NCBI GenBank assembly: GCA_030762895.1
Contig: CM061070.1
Span: 106,045,054 to 106,109,053, forward strand
Reading direction: 5' to 3'
Origin: Sophora flavescens
Lineage: Eukaryota; Streptophyta; Magnoliopsida; Fabales; Fabaceae
DNA length: 64,000 nucleotides
The position numbers and the translations under genes are program-made. The notes under the pieces were generated by a model. The model saw nothing but the letters and a program-made list of their open reading frames with translations. It was not told where the DNA came from and did not search any database. The stretch's first letter is position 1. Every line of letters starts with the position of its first letter. Shown here piece after piece: positions 1 through 11,897 of the stretch.

Positions 1-239
1 TGTGTATTTTTTTGTCCTAAATATAAGAAATATGTATCAATTTTGACAAATATTAAATATTAATTTTCAATTTTACCCTCATTTATAATAGGGTTTATAT
101 TTACGATATCAAATTTCCATACAAGGGATATTTTTGTAAATTTATATGAATATTAATTACAATTAGCTTATTTCAATGCATTTTCTCGGTCTGTGTGTTT
201 TAGGGTTTTGTTTCTTATATATAGGACGAGAGGGAGTAT
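1..239. mobile_element. Right part of a Stowaway-like MITE
   Basis: It ends in 'cttatatataggacgagagggagta', of which the last bases CTCCCT on the complement are typical of Stowaway-like ends. The complete version at 56773-57045 shows the opposite inverted end (ttcccccgttcctatatata). The left end lies outside the window. Confidence 0.55.
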
Positions 240-1122
240 CATAGGACTATGATCTTAGATATGGAGAAAGAATGAAGAGAAATTAGATGGAGAAAAATCC
301 ATTTTCCGATGGGTCACTTTTTTTTTTAATGAGGATGTACGAGCCTGTCTATTATGAATAAAAAAAATATTTTGATATTCAATAATTTAGATATTATATT
401 TTGGAGATTTTAGAGAAAAGCAGAAGTTGTTTTGTATTTGTTTATAATTATAAAAATTATTTTTAAAAATAATTAGTGATTTTAAGTATTTTGTTTTTTC
501 AAAAGCTAATGAAAATGAAAGTAGTTTTTCATTTTAACCATAAAAATGATTTCATTTTCATTAAAAATGATTTTTTTTATTACAATTAAAGATGCTTTTT
601 TACTTTAAAAAAAGTAAATTTTCATAAAATAATCTGTAATAAACACCCTCTGTACGAGGTCACGTGAAATATTCACAATTTAAAAATAATAACACCAATA
701 CTAAAAAAACATATATTTATTCAATTTTTATAAAATCAGTCAAAATAAACAAATTTTTTTTATTATTTTCTAAATATATTGTGGATTACAATTTTAAAAA
801 AATTCCATGTCAGTATAAATATATATATATAATAAATGTAAACACTTTAAATTAATATTTTTACTAATCCTTATTTAATAAGAAGTAAACTGTTAAATGT
901 ATCACAACAACTTAAAAAATTAATACTTTTTTTTTTAAAATATTGATAAACATTTAATAAAAGGTAATGAATACTTTCCATCAATATCTAACTGAAAACG
1001 ATATACTTATTTAATTTTATAAAATAAGTCACAATAAACTAATTTTATTATTTTATAAATACACTGTTGATTAAAATTTAAATTTTTTCCATGTAAGCAT
1101 AAATATAGATAACAATATTAGC

Positions 1123-1300
1123 ATATGGTTGGTCCGAGTGGTAAGAAGCTCGGCCCCTTAAACAAGCAGTTAGGGGTTTAACTCCTAATTATTGTGTATG
1201 GAGAACACCTGATTGGGAGGAGACAATCCTTAAATGTCGTCTGGGTCCCCTGACGGAGATTAGTCACTAGTTACGAGGGTGACTACTTCGTACCAATAAC
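1123..1300 (+). mobile_element. tRNA-derived SINE (left copy)
   Basis: A pol III A-box-like motif (ttggtccgagtggt, 1129-1142) is followed about 30 bases later by a B-box-like motif (ggggtttaactcc, 1173-1185). A non-tRNA body then runs to about 1300. There is no cloverleaf or CCA-ready acceptor, so this is a SINE head and not a tRNA gene. A near-identical copy sits at 58115-58290 within the duplicated segment. Confidence 0.65.
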
Positions 1301-1692
1301 ATGATTATAAAAAAACTATAGATAAAAATATAAATATAACGATAAATAATTAAACATTTAATAAAAGGTAATGAATACTCTTTCATAAATATCTAAATAT
1401 AAATGCTATACCTTTTATTAAGAATTAAAAAATATTGAAAAGATATTATACAAAGGATCTGTTTGGATTGACTTATCAACAGTTTATTCAAACTTATCTA
1501 CCGACAAAAATACTTACAAAATTATTTGGGAGAGTTTATTACAAGAGCTCATGACACTCCTATAAGCTATTTATAGCTTATTTTTACAAGCTCGGATGGC
1601 TTATGACACTGCGTCTTGTCCTCACTTCCAGTCGGGTGGTCATGTCAAGTGGTCATTTGCTTTTCTTTTTTTATAACAATTTTCTTAAATAA

Positions 1693-1721
1693 ATATATAA
1701 TAGTAATAATAATTATTATTA

Positions 1722-1752
<31 letters not shown>
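1693..1752. repeat. ATT/ATA microsatellite
   Basis: Run of (ATT)n with ATG-like interruptions. The right duplicate has a similar tract at 58786-58838. The poly-Ile open frame across it is a by-product of the repeat. Confidence 0.9.
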
Positions 1753-2729
1753 ACGACTCCACCACCCTTCTATGCTTTTTCTTCCATTTAATTTTATGCC
1801 ACTTCATGTTAGTAGTTTGGACAATTCTTTATCAATACCAATTGTCCATAATAACTGTGTTATGGTGATTGGAGAATTTTTAATTTTTAACAACTATTTG
1901 TTTCATGGTATTTTTTTATTTTTTTTGGTAACAATTTTTTTTGGTAACATTTTTAATTATTGATTGATTCTTAATAATTTATAATTTTTAAAAATATAAA
2001 ATTTTATAAGTACTTTTGTAATTATGTATCCAAACAGTTCATTTTTTGTATAAGTACTTTTCAATGTACATACTCAAACGTAAATAGCTTGTCCAACATA
2101 AGCGCTTATGGCATAATTTCTCATACGATAAACTCTTATGCCATGAGCACTTAAATAAGTTGTTTATCCAAACATGGCCAAACTAGGAAATTATATTTTT
2201 ATAGATTTAAATTTGAGTTTCACTGGTATACATTATCCGTGTAAATTTTTTTACACCGACAATCAATCAAAATTTATTTTATGGATGATTTATTAGGTAG
2301 TTACTATAAGAGTTAAACATTTTTAATGTATAGTCAATTTATGATTGATTGACAGAATAAAAATATTTAAAATAATAGTGCATACCAATTAAAAATGTTA
2401 TTGTTCCCCTAATATTCAATTGTGTATTATCATGTAATTTAAAATATGACTTTCATCATGTAAAAAAAATGACTTTCATAATAATTACGTCAAAAGTTTA
2501 ACATATAATAATGGTTTAATACTTTGTAGGTCCTTATATTTATTTTAGTTTTCATTTTGGTCCATTGTGTTTTTTTTTCCCGTTTTGGACCCTTATCTTT
2601 CAACTGTTAGTCTATTTTGGTCCCTTACCTTTCAACCGTTAGCCTACTTTGGCCCCTTACGTCAGTCTACCACCACTGTCGGCAGAAACTGCTGCAGTCA
2701 GTCGCCGGAATCGTCACAGTCGCCAGAAA

Positions 2730-3014
2730 CCGTCGCCGGAATCTGCGTTTTAGAGAGAGAAATTTTTTTCTCTCTCTCTTCTTTCTTCTTCCTCCTTTCT
2801 TCCTTCTTCCCCTTCCTTCTTCCTCCTTCCTCTCCCCTTCCTTAAATCTCATTGATGTTGTCACTATTTCATGGAGGAAGAAGGAGGAAAAAGGGAGAAG
2901 GAGGAAGAAGGAAGGAGAGAGAGAGTCTCTAAAACCCAGATTCCGGCGCGTGGTTTCCGGCAACGGCAGAAGTTTCCGGCGACTCACGGTGGATACCTAA
3001 CGCCGTCAGTGCAA
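2730..3014. repeat. Imperfect palindrome, first copy of a flanking duplication
   Basis: A polypyrimidine arm (tctctctcttctttcttc...) faces a polypurine arm (gaaggaggaagaaggaagg...) around about 2855. Both arms are bordered by 'ccggaatctg.gttttagag' and its complement. The block recurs almost unchanged at 7785-8070. The overlapping short open frames are low-complexity and not coding. Confidence 0.75.
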
Positions 3015-6000
3015 TGTCGCGACCGTCCCGTCCGGGAGCCGCGAAAAAGGGGGATAAAAGACAGAGGAGTCGCCACTAAAATTTTATTGGGAAAATCTTA
3101 GAAAACCCAATTATTTAAAGGTAAACTGGTCTTTAAAAAAAAGAGAGAGATGAGTCCGGGTGTAACACCCCCCTTGGGCATTACTTTGTAAACACGTGCG
3201 GAAATAAAATTAAAAGATAATTTGCTGGTGCTTTCGGAAAATAATTTGTATAAGTACATAAGTGTCTGAAATAGGGTATAAAAATTTTGTCACGACTCCA
3301 CACCTAAGCCTTGATCGGCACACAGACTTACTATCATAGCCTGGCAAGCCTATTTAATTTAAAGAATATACTTGAATAAAAGCTAATATTTTTACGAAAA
3401 ATTTGACAGAGTCTCCTCTGTAATTCGGACATTCAGGTAAAATAAACACCTGCTAAAATAATTACATTTTCATTCCGTAATTCGATTACACCAAATACAA
3501 CCAGCAAGTAATAAAAAATATAGTTATAACAATTAGCTATACATGACCAAAAGGAAAAGTTTAAGTTTTTCATCCAAAAGAAGGGCTCTCCGAGCCATTT
3601 ACATTCCATCCAAAAATAAAGGCTCTCAGAGCCATACTCATACATACTATCAAAAATAATCTAAGTTTCAAACCCTAAGCTGGTCATTCTAAAAGTTATT
3701 CCTGAGAAAACCCACGTGATCTTTCCACAATCAAATACTTCATCAAATAACCAGATCTAAGCCTCTGAATGACTTAGGGAGACTCCTCTGCACCATCTGT
3801 ACTAAAGCACCCAGGGTAGAATAGCGAACCAGAAGAAAACCTGATATGTCTGTAAGGGTGAGATACCAATATATGGATTTAAATACGATAACCACATGCA
3901 CGACTCTCAATTACCATTTAACATGAATATTCAAAGATAAACAATATATTTATCAAAGGGTTTCATACCCGACAGTCATACCCGTTTTAAAAACCATGAC
4001 ACTTCAATATTCCACAACTAACTTTGAGACCTAATCTCCGGAGCTCCAACCAACAAATAAATGAGCTGATCAGGCTCTAGTTGCCAATTAAGGCTGAATC
4101 AATGCCCGATATGGCAAAGTTCTATTGACCATTCCACAGTCCAACTCAAGGCAAAGTGGTGACTACATATAGCACATGGTCTACGTGGTCGTATATCCAT
4201 CAAGGCACAGTGACGCAAACTGCATGAATACTTGCCATCAAGCATTCAAGTCCTATGCAAAGGCACGTCTGCCCTGTAATGCATGTAAAACGTTTTGTTC
4301 TCGTTGTTTTCTTTGTGATCAATCTTTATATGTCGGAGCTAAAAAGCAGCACGACCAAATCATCATTTTAAACTTTCAAGTTTAATACCTCTTTCAAAAC
4401 AATTTGACTTCAAGTCAAAAGTGTGCAAATCACGAAATCTGGACCGATGCACCAGTCTTAGATACGTAGATTTTAGTGCACAAAACAAATAAACCACTTA
4501 TAGGACATCTAGTCCATAACTTCACCTTTCGGACCCCAGGCCCATATCATTCGGACCCCTGGCCCATATCATAGAACACTAGATCCGACGTCTCGGTTGC
4601 TAGGTTCGTTTAAACCATTTTCGTTCTGTGAAATACAAAACAAAACCAAAGTTTCCTCAACTTATCCAAGTTGACGGAAATAACACCATTGTGTAAAACT
4701 CATTTCCAGAAATCCTTTCCATTTGAAATTCATTTATAAAACCATCAAATCATAGAGAAATTCATTTTTCTCAAATCAATTTTCTTTTGAAAACTACTTT
4801 TTCCGTAACAACTTCAAATCCTCATAAAATCATTTCCAACTCATTTCTATTTGAAATAATAAAATTGTCCCTCATAGTTTTCGTTGTCAAATACTTTTCT
4901 AAAGTATTTTTCGTTGGAAATAAAGTCATTTGTAAATCAAATGATTTTCTCTTTTACAAAAGTTCTTCATAATCATTGTTAAAATATCCTTGACACTTAC
5001 ATTTCTTAAAATAACTTTTCATCTTATTTTTGAATTTGTTTGGAAAAAAACAACGTAACTGAAATATTTTAAAAATGCCGTCCTCACTATTTACTTATAA
5101 ATCACTCTTTTCTCCAAAACATCATCAAATATAAACACTTTCAATATTTTTCTTCCATAAATCAAATCCTTTCAATTTCTCCTCAAGCTTTTTTAACGCT
5201 TTTATCTTTAATTTAGTTGAGCACTGACCAATGTCAGGCTTCTCAGTCAATCAACCAATCAACAGATAATCCATACATAGCAGATATCCATATATCACAG
5301 TATAATCATACTTTCACAGAAAACATTAAAAACCACATAACAGTCATATAACAATTTAATTTGACACCACACATCACAACAAACTCAGATACGACACACA
5401 ATTAGCATGCGGTTACCGAAAATCCCTCAGGCAGTCTTCCCTTACCTTTGAAGACAAGAATAAGATCACTCATTCCGGGTTCCTCTAACACTTCGCAACG
5501 CTTATAACAACTTCGAGATAGCTCCAACCACTTACCCTCTTCTCCTTCAACTATGACCATCACATCCACATAGATGGAAATTGGCCATCAACATAGCCAA
5601 TAGCAAGCACAACCAAAAATCAGAAACTCGTCATCACAAAACATAAGTTTGTACAACTTAAATAATTAATTCAACTAAGGAAACGATATTGGTTTTCATT
5701 TAAAATGATTGGGGTTTTAGAGTTCTCTAGGAATTTGGGAAAAACCAATTTTAATCAATCAATACGTAATTAGGCTAAGGAACTACAAATTAACAACTCT
5801 AATTACATTAAAACATAATCAAAATTGAGAAGCCAACATGATTTGACTAATGTTTCAAATTGGGAAGTTTGGGGTTTTAATTGAAATTGGGGAAAATTCA
5901 TTCTAATTAAAGAATCATGAAATCGGTTCAAGAAATCACTAATTCAACAGCTCAATTGATTACAAACATAATTAATTTCATGTTTAACAACTAAAATCAA

Positions 6001-7780
6001 AATCTTAGGGTTAGGGTTTCCAAAATCAATTTGGGGTTTTCACAAAATAGAAGAGATTAGGGGTAAAACACTTACCCAAAGTAAGGAGAAGAGAACATGG
6101 TGGTTGGATGGCCAACCGGCACGGCGGCTGACGGCCCAGACGCGGCGGCAGAGACGGACGCGTTTTCTGGGACATTCAAGAACAAAGGAAGAAGTTTCTA
6201 GAAAGAAAGGAAGAAGGTTTAGCAACCCAGGGTGGCAGAACCACCATCAACAGTGGCTGAGAACACTCACCGCGACGGCTCACTGCGGCGGAGATGGTTC
6301 TTCGCACGGCTGCAGAGGCGAACGTGTGCAATTGGCGCGTCTTCCCTTCCCTGCGGTGATGAGCGGCGACCGACGAGCTCCCAGAGGTGGCGCGCGATCG
6401 AGTCCATGAAGGGAGAAGGGAACTTGACTTGGATGAAGAAGGAAGTGTATGGATTTGATGGAGGAAGAAGATGCCAGGAAGAAGAAAGAAAGAAAGAAGA
6501 AAAGAAAGGGAAAAAAAATAAAACGGAAGGGGTTGGAGTCGCGTACGAGGCAAGGAGATATAAAGAGTTAGAAATTTGTAATTAGTAATAATAGGTACAA
6601 AATGAGTAGTAAATATTAGACCTAAAATAAACATGTTTTTACTTTTTGGAATCTAAAAATAAAAAGTGATAAAGATATGATTTCGAAATTCAACTTAGAG
6701 TAAAGATTAATAGTTGAACTGATCAACTAAGAAAATACTCTGTCCAAAATTTAATCTCCGATTAAGATCAAACTAGTTTATTTTCAACTCTAAAATTAAA
6801 TTGAATGAAAATATGAAAATGCTTTTCTTTTAATCATATTATTTAAAATATTTTTCTGTACTGGTATAATAGTGACAATAACATAAATTATTGTCTAGTA
6901 AGCGTGCATTCACTGAAAATAAGTCAGTGCTAACGCACCCAATAAAATAATTTGAAGAGAGTAATTTAATTACTCAAACTAAACCACATAACATAATAAA
7001 CATAAATATCCAAATAAAATAATTAATCCAAGGTGTAAAAACCAGGGTGTTACACCGGGAGTCGGTTACGAGTATGGAAGGTATTAGCACCCCACATCGC
7101 CCGTTTAAAAAAATGGTACCTCAAGTTAATTGTGCAAAACCTTTTAATAACTTTTTAAATGTTTATTTTACCCCAAAAATTATTTACAAGAAAGAGTTTT
7201 TTTTATTTTTAATTTTTTATACTTTTAATTTTTATTAATTTTTATTTTTTAATTTATGGTTTATAAAAAACTAAATGAGGTTGAACATGGCACGTGAGTC
7301 CATAGGGAACCCCTAAAAATAGAAAAGTTTAATTATTTTTGATTAATTATTTTAACATAAAAAGAGACACAAAAAAAGGAGAATTTAGTTTTGGCTTGAC
7401 AAGATGACTTATCTTGCTCTTACGTATTCCCGGGTGCGATGGGAAACTCAAAGCCACTTAGTTCTCTAGAAAAATTTGATTGGTTGATTGATTTTAATTT
7501 TGATAAAGATTTGATTTTTTTTTTTTTTTTAAAGAAAGGGATTTTATTTTAAAAATAAATTCACTTTTGCTTAGAGTCCAAGATAGCAGTGCTATACGAT
7601 AAACCCTTACAATTCACACGACATTTGAGGATGAATAAGTCCATACATCAACGTCGTAGATTGTTGCGTGAATTAAAAAGATTTTTTTTATAAGAATGAA
7701 ATTGGGTGAAATTGATTAAAAGTATTAATTAAAAAACATTTAATATTTTTTTTAAAAGGGATTCACTCTTGCACAGGGTT
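3015..7780 (-). mobile_element. Inverted, truncated Ogre-type LTR fragment
   Basis: 3015-3160 plus 7055-7780 match, on the complement, the 3' part of the Ogre LTR at 12088-14301, from the terminal 'cgcgaca' back to about 13453. The rest of the LTR is missing at 7780. The two pieces are separated by the solo LTR at 3161-7054. This is a second, older insertion of the same family in the opposite orientation. Confidence 0.85.
3161..7054 (-). mobile_element. Solo LTR, probable Tekay/Del chromovirus
   Basis: The element starts TGTAACACCC and ends GGGTGTTACA, with a perfect 5 bp target duplication CCGGG (3156-3160 and 7055-7059). Length is 3894 bp. It is homologous to the LTR at 59783-63612, whose neighbouring internal sequence shows the polypurine tract on the minus strand; orientation is taken from that. 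No internal region remains between the target duplications, so it is a solo LTR made by LTR-LTR recombination. Open frames inside are shared by both LTR copies and show no domain. Confidence 0.85.
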
Positions 7781-7784
7781 AAAG

Positions 7785-8070
7785 GGGAATCTGTGTTTTA
7801 GAGAGAGAAATTTTTTTCTCTCTCTCTTCTTTCTTCTTCCTCCTTTCTTCCTTCTTCCTCCTTCTTCCTCCTTCTTCCCCTTCCTTCTTCCTCCTTCCTT
7901 AAATCTCATTGATGCTGTCACTATTTCATGGAGGAAGAAGGAGGAAAATGGAGAAGGAGGAAGAAGGAAGGAGAGAGAGAGTCTCTAAAACCCAGATTCC
8001 GGTGCGCGGTTTCCGGCAACGGTAGCAGTTTCCGGCGACTCACGATGGATACCTAACGCCGTTAGTGCAA
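7785..8070. repeat. Second copy of the palindromic flank block
   Basis: It repeats 2740-3014, including the polypyrimidine/polypurine arms and the ending 'gttagtgcaa'. It lies directly after the truncated end of the inverted LTR fragment. See the finding on the flank duplication. Confidence 0.8.
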
Positions 8071-8199
8071 GACTGACGAAAGTGACCAAAATGAAAACTA
8101 AGAAAAAAATAAGGGACCAAAATATGAAAAAAAAAGATAAGGAAACAAAATGAAAACTAAAATAAAGATAAGGGACCAAAATAGGGGTTTTGCCAATTT

Positions 8200-8530
8200 T
8201 TAAATAGGTTCATATACTTGAAAATAAAAAATCGAGTCTCTGAAATGGTAAATAATTTACAATCAGGTCCCTATATTTTAAACGTTTGCAATCGGATTCT
8301 GAACTTATAAATAATTTGTAATTAGGTCTCGGGCTAAGATTTTGTTAGTAGAGTGTAAATTAGTAATCTAGTTGTTCTATTAACTTCTGATGACCTAATT
8401 AGATATATTTACAATTTCAGTGATCTGATTACAAGTGCTTAAAGTATAGGACCTAATTACAAATTATTTGTCGATTAAGTGATTCAATTACAAAATTTTA
8501 AAATATAGGAATCTATTTAAAAATACCTAA
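8200..8530. mobile_element. Foldback MITE
   Basis: The ends are long imperfect inverted repeats: tttttaaataggttcatata at the left and its diverged complement at the right (ggaatctatttaaaaatacc). Inner motifs 'taatttacaatcaggtcc' and 'ggacctaattacaaatta' pair across a centre near 8365. It has no coding capacity. Confidence 0.65.
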
Positions 8531-9125
8531 ATAATTGGGGTACTTGCTTAATAATTGAACATATAATAACATAGGATTGGTTGATAATGTAACATGATAA
8601 CAAGGTCACACATATCGAAGTTATATACTTTTTAATACGATAATGCAATAAAATTAAAAAATTTATTATGAGAGAATTACTATATGATGCAAATTAAGAA
8701 TGATGTCCAATTTAAGTCTTTTCATTGATGATGGCCCCTTTATCATGTTTTGGCTAAATCTTGAACTCTGGATCTTGGATTGAGGCGTTCTTTGATGGGT
8801 TGGAAAGTTAATCAACTTATCTACAACTTGTATTTCAAGTATCAAGCTCATATTCCACCTCTATTAGTGTGATACTTGTTATACAGTGAGTCAATCACAA
8901 ATTATCTTATATATAAAATTTAAGATAATTATGATAAGAGTAAAACACTTTTAATGATGTATCAATATATGATTAAGTAGTTGACAAAGTAAAAAATCTT
9001 TACTCTAATACAGTGCATATAATTAAATTTAATAAAAAATATCGAGATGGACAATTGTAAATTCTTTAATTCAATATTTTTAATAATCCTTATAAAAAAG
9101 TTCAAGTGATTTTAAAACTTTAAGC

Positions 9126-9169
<44 letters not shown>

Positions 9170-9328
9170 AGTAAAATAGAAAATATATCAGAACTTAAAA
9201 AAATACTAACACCTTTCCAAAATAAGTGGTATTTATCAATACCATAATATACATGTCAATAAATGTCATACCTTTTTATTAAGTATTAAAAAATTATTAT
9301 TATTTTAATTATGATAGTTTAAATCAAA
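8531..9328. other. No gene seen; AT-rich with a TA microsatellite
   Basis: AT-rich sequence with no homology I recognise. A (TA)n tract occupies about 9129-9164. It ends at the CACTA element terminus. Confidence 0.6.
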
Positions 9329-9344
9329 CACTAGTGCAGGAAGC

Positions 9345-9600
9345 ACTTTTAACAACGGTTAAAAGTGACTTTTAACATTGGATTTGGATTTGACGTTAAT
9401 TCAACCGACGTTACAAGTCAGTTATACAACCGTCGTTACAAGTAAATCTGTAACATCGGTTGTTGGGAAGACCGCCTTTACAAGTGTCAGATTGAATATT
9501 AAAGCAATGGGTGAAGTAACTTGTAATAACGGTTGTGTAGAGTAACCGCTGTTACTAGTTAACTTGTAATGTTGGTTGTTGTCTTAACAATTGTTACAAG
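9345..9600. repeat. Left CACTA subterminal repeat array
   Basis: Several direct and inverted copies of a motif like 'aaccg(c/a)(c/t)gttacaagt' and its complement 'acttgtaacatcggtt'. Such arrays bind the element-encoded DNA-binding protein in En/Spm-type systems; binding here is inferred. Confidence 0.75.
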
Positions 9601-9845
9601 TGTTTTTTTTATTGAAAAAATTGTTTTGCTATCAGTTAACTTCAAAAAAATGGCACCTGCAGCTTTTAGATATACACACAGAACAGACACCAGAAATTCG
9701 TTCAAAATGGCATAATCAAGCTATATTGCTTTGTATGTTTAAATATCTTACATCATATATACATTTTACCAAAATTGGCTAAGCTAACTAATTAAGTCAT
9801 TATCATATACACAATCTAATAATGTTCTAAGTAGGAGACTAAAAC

Positions 9846-9985
9846 ATTACATTCTTAGGATCTAAGTCTACTTGTTTCTCTTTAGCATACTCCAAAAATA
9901 AATTTGCATACTGCTCCCTGAATCTTGTGAATTCCTCAATAGTCAAGCTAGATTCATTGTCGAAAGCTTGCAAGTTGAAATTAAT
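9846..9985 (-). pseudogene. CACTA protein, C-terminal fragment
   Basis: On the minus strand an open stretch includes residues FDNESSLTIEEFTRFREQYA and continues LFLEYAKEKQVDLDP before stopping near 9846. It lies downstream, in the minus sense, of the Ulp1-like part and before the TIR, as expected for the protein's C-terminus. The acidic and aromatic composition fits the tails of CACTA Ulp1-like proteins. Assignment rests mainly on position. Confidence 0.5.
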
Positions 9986-10033
9986 GCAAACATTAATTAA
10001 ATTAAGTCAAAAAACAGAATATAATTAATTAAC

Positions 10034-10038
<5 letters not shown>

Positions 10039-10075
<37 letters not shown>
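10039..10075. repeat. TA microsatellite
   Basis: Uninterrupted (AT)n tract inside a non-coding part of the CACTA element. Confidence 0.95.
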
Positions 10076-10078
<3 letters not shown>

Positions 10079-10439
10079 CATGCTTCCATTTATCTTTAAT
10101 ACTAGTGGAGACAATGTCTAACATATTTTTCATGACATAGTAGCCACACTCCCAGCTGCCGGGGTGTCTACAACACTACAAATCAATATGAAATTGATCA
10201 ATTAATTACAAGTAAAAATAATGTTTGAGTGTAATAATAATAATAATAAACTACTTACCTTTGGGACGATTATCCATGTAGATTTATTTTTTTGCCTTTA
10301 CACTCCTACTTTTACCATTTGCACAAGTAATGCTACACGCAATCATTGCACTATATGATTAAAAATATGAATATTGTCAAACTTTTGTTCATGCATGTTT
10401 AATAAAATAAAATAAGATTTTACATACCTATCAATATAC

Positions 10440-11147
10440 AATTTCACATCAGGGTCCAGCTAATAGTTCAACGAGCAAAGAAATACGACTGTATGCTGTG
10501 CTGGACAAAGTAGGAACAACTGCCAATGGTTGTTCCTGAGAAGTGGTATCATATATACCTCAGTGTGGCTAATATTGACCACGGATTGCAAGTATCTGGT
10601 CATGACATCGCCAGTTATGCAGAAATCACCCTGATTGACAGTGGGGTCTAAGAATCCATAAGTAGACGGGATGCTCCTCCTCACAGCAAGGCAATGCAGA
10701 CACCTAAGAAGTGAAATAATTAGTCAATTTTAAATATATTGAAATATAAGTACGTACGTGCACCAGACACTAACAACCGGCGTGGCTAACCATACTCGAT
10801 AATGGAGTAAGTCCCCCCCCGATGATAAAATAAGGCAACAAGTCAGTTTGGGCGCCGTCATGTTCCAAAGGAATTTCAAAGTCGTCTTTAGGGTACATCG
10901 TCGCCCACGCAGCCAGACGAGCTACTGTTTCTCGGTCTCGCCGGAGCTGCGTGGTCCTAAACAAACAATATAAAGCATTATGAATAAAGGATAAATAGTA
11001 GCTTAAATAATATAAAAATTGAATGATTATTAATACCTGGGGTGCAGGAGACTCCCCCCTCTGCTGTGACAGACTCAATGGATCACCGACTTTGTTATTA
11101 TCCTTCGGCTCATCATCGTCCATCTCCTCATCATCATCAACCAACAC
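10440..11147 (-). pseudogene. CACTA accessory protein, Ulp1-like cysteine protease-related part
   Basis: The segment 10460-10684 on the minus strand reads YGFLDPTVN, then TRYLQ, HTEVYMIPLL, NNHWQLFLLCPAQHTVVFL and CSLNY. The 'HWQL.LLCP...VV.lCSL' pattern is characteristic of the Ulp1-like C48 domain in proteins carried by plant CACTA elements; the catalytic His lies in that HW pair. An upstream block (10770-11147) is acidic (VDDDEEMDDDEPKDN) and separated by intron-like sequence. An in-frame TAA sits at about 11151, and another stop follows the CSLNY motif. The copy cannot make a full product. In intact elements the protein is a domesticated-protease-like accessory whose role in transposition is not firmly known. 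Confidence 0.7.
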
Positions 11148-11150
11148 ATG

Positions 11151-11831
11151 TTAAGCTAGACAGCTCCCCTTTGTACTTAAATGTGAAGGTTGGATAGTTG
11201 GTGGTCTTTCGGATTGTATAGATGATATAAGAGTCCATAGAGCCCCTGGGTTCTTTAAAAGCGACCGGATAACATCCTCTCTAATCTTCTCCGCGAGCCG
11301 TTCCCGTTCACCCATGGTTCGCTCATGTGAATGTGGTCCATGGAATTGTCGAATGCCCACCTGCCCTCCAACACCAATTACTCGGCCAGGGTGGTCATCT
11401 TTGTCTAGGACAGCGGCCAGGATATCCCAACGACCCTGTGGAATGAACGATCCTTGCGAGCTTTGTTCCTTCACCGAAGCCTCCAAAGACAAAATTTTAA
11501 AAAATAAAAATAAGTAAGATCCTTAAAAGTCTGTTACAAAGTACATGTAGAATTAAATATTAATTACTTACAATCTTTTCAACAACAACGCATGTGTGCT
11601 CAGATTTAATAACCCCCGACTTTGTATTTCGTCCTTCAATCCATGTATACTCGCGTGGGGGTGGAGATGGAGGATCAATAAATGCCTCCTCATCTCCTGC
11701 CTCGTCTTAATCTTGGCCTCCATCATAGTCCGTCGAACCCGTTTATAGCCACCGCGATACATCCTGTGTTTGTGGACATTTTTTTTTATGGATCTCCTGC
11801 ACCTTTTCCCTTTTCTCCTGTTACAATGCAC
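11151..11831 (-). pseudogene. CACTA protein, central conserved block
   Basis: Residues SSQGSFIPQGRWDILAAVL and DDHPGRVIGVGGQVGIRQF (11151-11492, minus) match the very conserved 'GSF.P.GR.DIL..A.....HPGRVR..G.GV..kq.fG' segment of plant En/Spm-type proteins. Further upstream in the minus sense, 11568-11831 holds HRMYRGGYKRVRRTMMEAK, then a frameshift into a DPPSPPP-type linker. That frameshift and an in-frame stop after SCLA show decay. Intron-like AT-rich sequence (about 11500-11567) separates the two parts. Confidence 0.8.
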
Positions 11832-11897
11832 GTACTCAATTCGACCAGGTAAATAAATAAATTAGGTTTTCCTATTATAAAAAATACTTCAACTAAC

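Larger units (their letters stand above)
1..2668 (+). repeat. Left copy of a large direct duplication
   Basis: This stretch matches about 56803-59782 in the same orientation and order: MITE end, SINE, ATT tract, and the 'ggtccctta' terminal repeat. Differences are scattered substitutions and small indels. Homology breaks near 2668, where the right copy is interrupted by an LTR. The copy runs off the left edge of the window. I see no gene in it; the short open frames are AT-rich and lack family features. Confidence 0.9.
2520..8200. mobile_element. Composite repeat with 'ggtccctta' inverted ends
   Basis: The left end (2520-2668) and right end (about 8066-8200) are degenerate inverted repeats of roughly 140 bp, built from motifs such as attttggtcccttatctt and ttttagttttcattttggtc. 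Between them lie a purine/pyrimidine palindrome, an inverted Ogre-type LTR fragment and a solo LTR. The left end is also present at 59640-59782 in the right duplicate. The family could be a MULE-like or other TIR element; I cannot name it. Confidence 0.55.

Noticed and set aside
1123..1190. Possible tRNA gene (A and B boxes)
   Set aside because: It has no acceptor or anticodon arms and a long non-tRNA tail, and is present in repeat copies. A SINE fits better.
1616..1963. 115-residue open frame with an Ile-rich stretch, repeated at 58699-59046
   Set aside because: The Ile run is the translated ATT microsatellite. The rest is AT-rich repeat sequence.
2567..3101. Overlapping Ser/Arg/Lys-rich frames on both strands
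   Set aside because: They come from the polypyrimidine/polypurine palindrome, not from a gene.
4176..4385. Cys-rich 69-residue frame, repeated at 60782-60976
   Set aside because: It is within the chromovirus LTR, and the two copies diverge at the C-terminus by frame changes. It is not under protein-level constraint.
6040..6634. Overlapping frames in the solo LTR, with similar ones at 62651-63135
   Set aside because: This is a GC-rich part of the LTR with purine-rich tails. Frames conflict between strands and between the two LTR copies.
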